DNA from: a virus
Direction: 5' to 3' (one strand)
Virus record (IMG/VR): IMGVR_UViG_3300025102_000230
Span: 1-27,200 of that record
Length of the DNA stretch: 27,200 bases
A program made the translations under genes and the position numbers. The notes under the pieces were generated by a model that saw only the letters and a program-made list of their open reading frames with translations, was not told the DNA's origin and searched no databases. Below, one piece after another: positions 26,401-27,200 of the stretch. Within the stretch, counting starts at the first letter, position 1, and the number at the start of each line of letters is the position of its first letter.

Positions 26401-27200
26401 TATTACCTGCTTCATCAGCAATAACTTCACCACTCTTGAATACACCAAACAATCCTTTGATCATCAAGGTTTTATTTGAAGTATATGATCCTGTAGATGT
26501 TCCTTCTACTACACCATATGCACCACTGCTAAGACCTCTAATATACTGTCCTGGAGTAAAACTACCAGAAACTAAAATCTTATCATCTAATTGTATCTTA
26601 GTAAAGAAGTTAGGATCAAAATAAGAAAATCCAAATGTACTATTATATGTTGCATCACCATTAGATAATCTACCTTTAGATATAATAATATCAGTATCAG
26701 AATTAAATCCAATTCCTCTATCTAATAGAGTATAGTTACTTGGTTTTGCTAATCCAATAACAGGAGTAATTGTTTCATTGTAATCAATAATTTTTCCGAA
26801 AGGAACGGATCCAGGTGTTTCAGCATCGTTCTCATTCATATAGATGAATCTAAACTTATTAGGATCAGTATCATCATACTCAATAAGAAAATCATCTAGA
26901 AGATCTTTCTGTGCAGTTACAGTAATCTCTAGGAATGTAACTGTGTCATCTGGATTAGATTCAATTCTAGGAACTCTAGAATAAGATAGAACTTCAAAAC
27001 TATTTGCTATGATAGTAGTTCCACGTGATTGAATATACCAAAGAGTTGGAATCCCATCAGCACTAGTTCTAAAATTAGCACCAGTAAGACCTGCTACACG
27101 TGTTGCATAGTTATTATCAACTTCAATATAGATTGTTTTGATACCTTGATTAATATCAAAGAAAGAACCTCTCCTATTAATAGTCTGCTTAGGATCAGTA
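20480..27200 (-). CDS. Giant DUF4815-like virion structural protein, 5' end beyond the window (at least 2239 aa)
   Basis: The frame stays open from 20480 to the right edge of the window. An ATG at 26839 is internal, since residues such as FLIEYDDTDPNKFRFIY precede it in frame. Approximate visible positions of recognised segments are: RYTMRDIGKLEKRIERLEYY (near 900), a helical hairpin; FVVLQYVGDSFIGPS (near 1030); RPNPFAQTFKVDGFDGGVF with SLDLFFNKK (near 1320); PVYLENDTEYALAIETDS (near 1590); and LGSLFKSQN followed by TEDLFEDIKFVLNRADF (near 1650). I recall these as hallmarks of large DUF4815-type structural proteins of T4-like cyanophages. Much of the rest is Gly/Ser/Thr-rich beta structure (SGYTEPPSIVLRGTGSG-like repeats). 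Inferred role: a baseplate-peripheral or fibre-hub protein. The stop overlaps the next start by one base. Confidence 0.82.
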   Translation of the reverse strand, partial: TDPKQTINRRGSFFDINQGIKTIYIEVDNNYATRVAGLTGANFRTSADGIPTLWYIQSRGTTIIANSFEVLSYSRVPRIESNPDDTVTFLEITVTAQKDLLDDFLIEYDDTDPNKFRFIYMNENDAETPGSVPFGKIIDYNETITPVIGLAKPSNYTLLDRGIGFNSDTDIIISKGRLSNGDATYNSTFGFSYFDPNFFTKIQLDDKILVSGSFTPGQYIRGLSSGAYGVVEGTSTGSYTSNKTLMIKGLFGVFKSGEVIADEAGNTLRIAKDNTISHFVVTNRGANHSSTATIRIDGVEYDNSKILVNVSGDQLVYSVGIIDRDAAGVEYSQPPLVEIVDAGASSQAVVVPVLVRNAVTTYTPQNVKSFYSQFGSGNSNIFTADIEINKEKYSEVVSVTDFTFSGNKGRKYIECTGFGGDATTFVIHGDLVQFTDDTGNLVRGVVQQSTEPAGVYKSRIYLDRSLPNTVTNASVVRVRPSIDNFNQGTLLYKTGSNQISSIVATSDDSKITYYLRRDFISTGSGGAGSITFAAQLPFGTQRFVSFSESNFLITVLDAGDAPDVAAGDVVYITSDQVEIKASTDAASGLTSGSVKLNLPSNYFGSTSYTTYPTLKLTATLEVTKAKPRLKTANLNKRIIVESAGDKIVPFRGRDYDTESLDVFSYADAFNLRYVYEGSSSTPPVVDKSGNLVTGTDVTNRFTFDDGQRDTIYDISRLVIKPGFEAPVGQLVVAFDYFDHTSGDFITVDSYLHEAGVGPEEIPSFNSPVLGKVSLKDVLDFRPKVDNDAIIGGFQNTSLLSSPNSRSFTGTGGIVSSTPAPDSNLEYTFSFTQTQYLDRIDGLFLNKKGQFIVKEGNSSLNPSKPDVISDAIALYYMYIPAFTQSGKDVRITPVDNRRYTMRDIGKLEKRIERLEYYTTLSILEQQALNMQITDAAGVNRFKSGFIVDNFETHRIGSLKSIDYKCSIDTQQSVLRSQAKEDSIELIEVNNRDDQRSVSGYQKTGDIVTLPYTELELLGNNFATKTVNPNPFVVLQYVGDSFIGPSVDSWYDNSVEPLVTDNNTNLYSIFLAKENLKEAFSSLYNSYKVNWLGANQAFYNIGSFAEVNSNIADSNVATAAVGTSSNISPQNNEVGKGLVTKGVGSNVVVTSLSYFARSIPVKFKINRLKPNTKVYVFMEGRDIARWVNPDLKYTGIAANSLSAFNGSITTDNNGNASGVILVPAGVPPRENAVWTGNVDTVSYDTDADELRFSTGVKTIRFTSSSTDVDTKDVETFAEVKFYATGIVPENPSSIISTRPAFFKANEGTQIIDSNTENPVRPNPFAQTFKVDGFDGGVFTTSLDLFFNKKSENIPLRVYLTDVVSGKPGKNIIPGTQKVLTPETFLKVVSSDTLNITKGESITGSKSNASGPISKVIDKNNIEIVASTTGNYTLTNDQVYTIVLDNNNGKSFVQDELLTVASITQANNANNTQFTLTIAKDSGRVTSLNVSSIGSGYESAIITIESPQLPGGGNATATVRVSQGLVYDAEISLSGSGYTEPPSIVLRGTGSGNAGAVIESEITIDTPAVRMGIAIDVEGETQSITPTKFNFDFPVYLENDTEYALAIETDSIDYEMWASKLGDTEIATSQIVTTQPALGSLFKSQNINSWTEDLFEDIKFVLNRADFDISRTASLVLSNDNLGFEPLDHDPIETNAEANTTATSTLFKNNNYIVKVNHRDNGFDLNKSWVYFKNAVDVGGVTASSLNSNLYKVSNTGVDYYNITGTTRASGNSFGGGTSVLATYNRKFEKLYASISNLTFSQTKINSFVKTTNVSPIDDNVGTFTSYSQTDYEKTFLNEDFYFINQKIVASKINETANGINNSLLYKLDLSSTVSHLSPVIDLARASVKTISNRVESSSGSEERYGRRNQIVSFLPVYSFTASGLQGAEVINNNQTLVGVTSKAEGTIVKVDGSTVYVKVTTVNTFVAGETLTFSGQSFTGTITVGTTGLIKFAFDIPNTTTPPTFVTARNPSVVAQTYDNKISGRILLWNSKSGELTTVNDKQPINDDYNGRLIDNSSFDRNANVDDQLNDIFRVGDLISYPNQPVDEASFIEIAAVSYSDGIDFISETQSKNSSGIAKYVTKEISIENPATSIDVKLTANVTDTKNLQILYKLKKSSSQENFEDIEWIYFNTSGEPDVDTIASSENAISGITEKQSSYQELSYSIENLPEFSSYAVKIVMKSTNPAFVPKIQDMRAVASY

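Noticed and set aside
26837-26839. ATG at 26839 as the start of the giant structural protein
   Set aside because: The frame continues without a stop to 27200 with sensible protein sequence upstream, so this Met is internal.

Overview
The window looks like part of the late (virion) gene block of a T4-like marine cyanomyovirus, a phage of Synechococcus or Prochlorococcus; a related marine myovirus is the main alternative. The reasons are: seventeen tightly packed genes all on the minus strand; T4-type late promoter boxes (TATAAATA) in the short gaps; a very large structural protein with the PFAQTF and YTMRDIGKLEKR signatures that I recall from DUF4815-type cyanophage proteins; a tail-collar fibre with the EQVQDIVG and TGVFSYTPPDLS modules; and 2-oxoglutarate oxygenase genes lying among the fibre genes. 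These assignments rest on pattern recognition, not on a database search. I see no tRNA, rRNA, CRISPR, integrase or insertion sequence. No stretch longer than about 100 bases lacks a gene.

Transcription runs from high to low coordinates. Region 1 (27200-15848) holds the open-ended giant structural protein (at least 2239 residues; its start lies outside the window), a 73-residue coiled-coil protein and a 1477-residue tail-collar fibre. All three overlap each other. Region 2 (15848-13930) is an AT-rich cassette: a small protein with kinase/phosphotransferase-like catalytic motifs, two 2OG-Fe(II) oxygenase-like proteins sharing a 4-base overlap, and a 64-residue coiled-coil protein. Region 3 (13910-11410) holds three modest virion proteins and ends in a clear intrinsic terminator at 11347-11378.

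Region 4 (11326-5876) is a single 1816-residue repeat protein. Its N-terminal half has four super-repeat units of about 255 residues and its C-terminal half has short glycine-rich repeats. Base composition changes between the halves, and the +1 frame is almost free of stops along nearly the whole gene. Region 5 (5833-1) has an Mtd-N-like fibre protein, a Gly-rich 135-residue protein, a 1364-residue fibre with five carbohydrate-binding-like modules and a pectin-lyase-like segment, two 107-residue virion proteins and the start of another gene.

Inferred common theme: these genes build and decorate the adsorption apparatus (baseplate periphery, collar and fibres). The kinase-like gene and the two oxygenases sit in the same late block, directly behind the collar fibre. 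They are the most interesting candidates for a modification system acting on virion proteins or on host-surface glycans, but nothing in the sequence proves their substrates.
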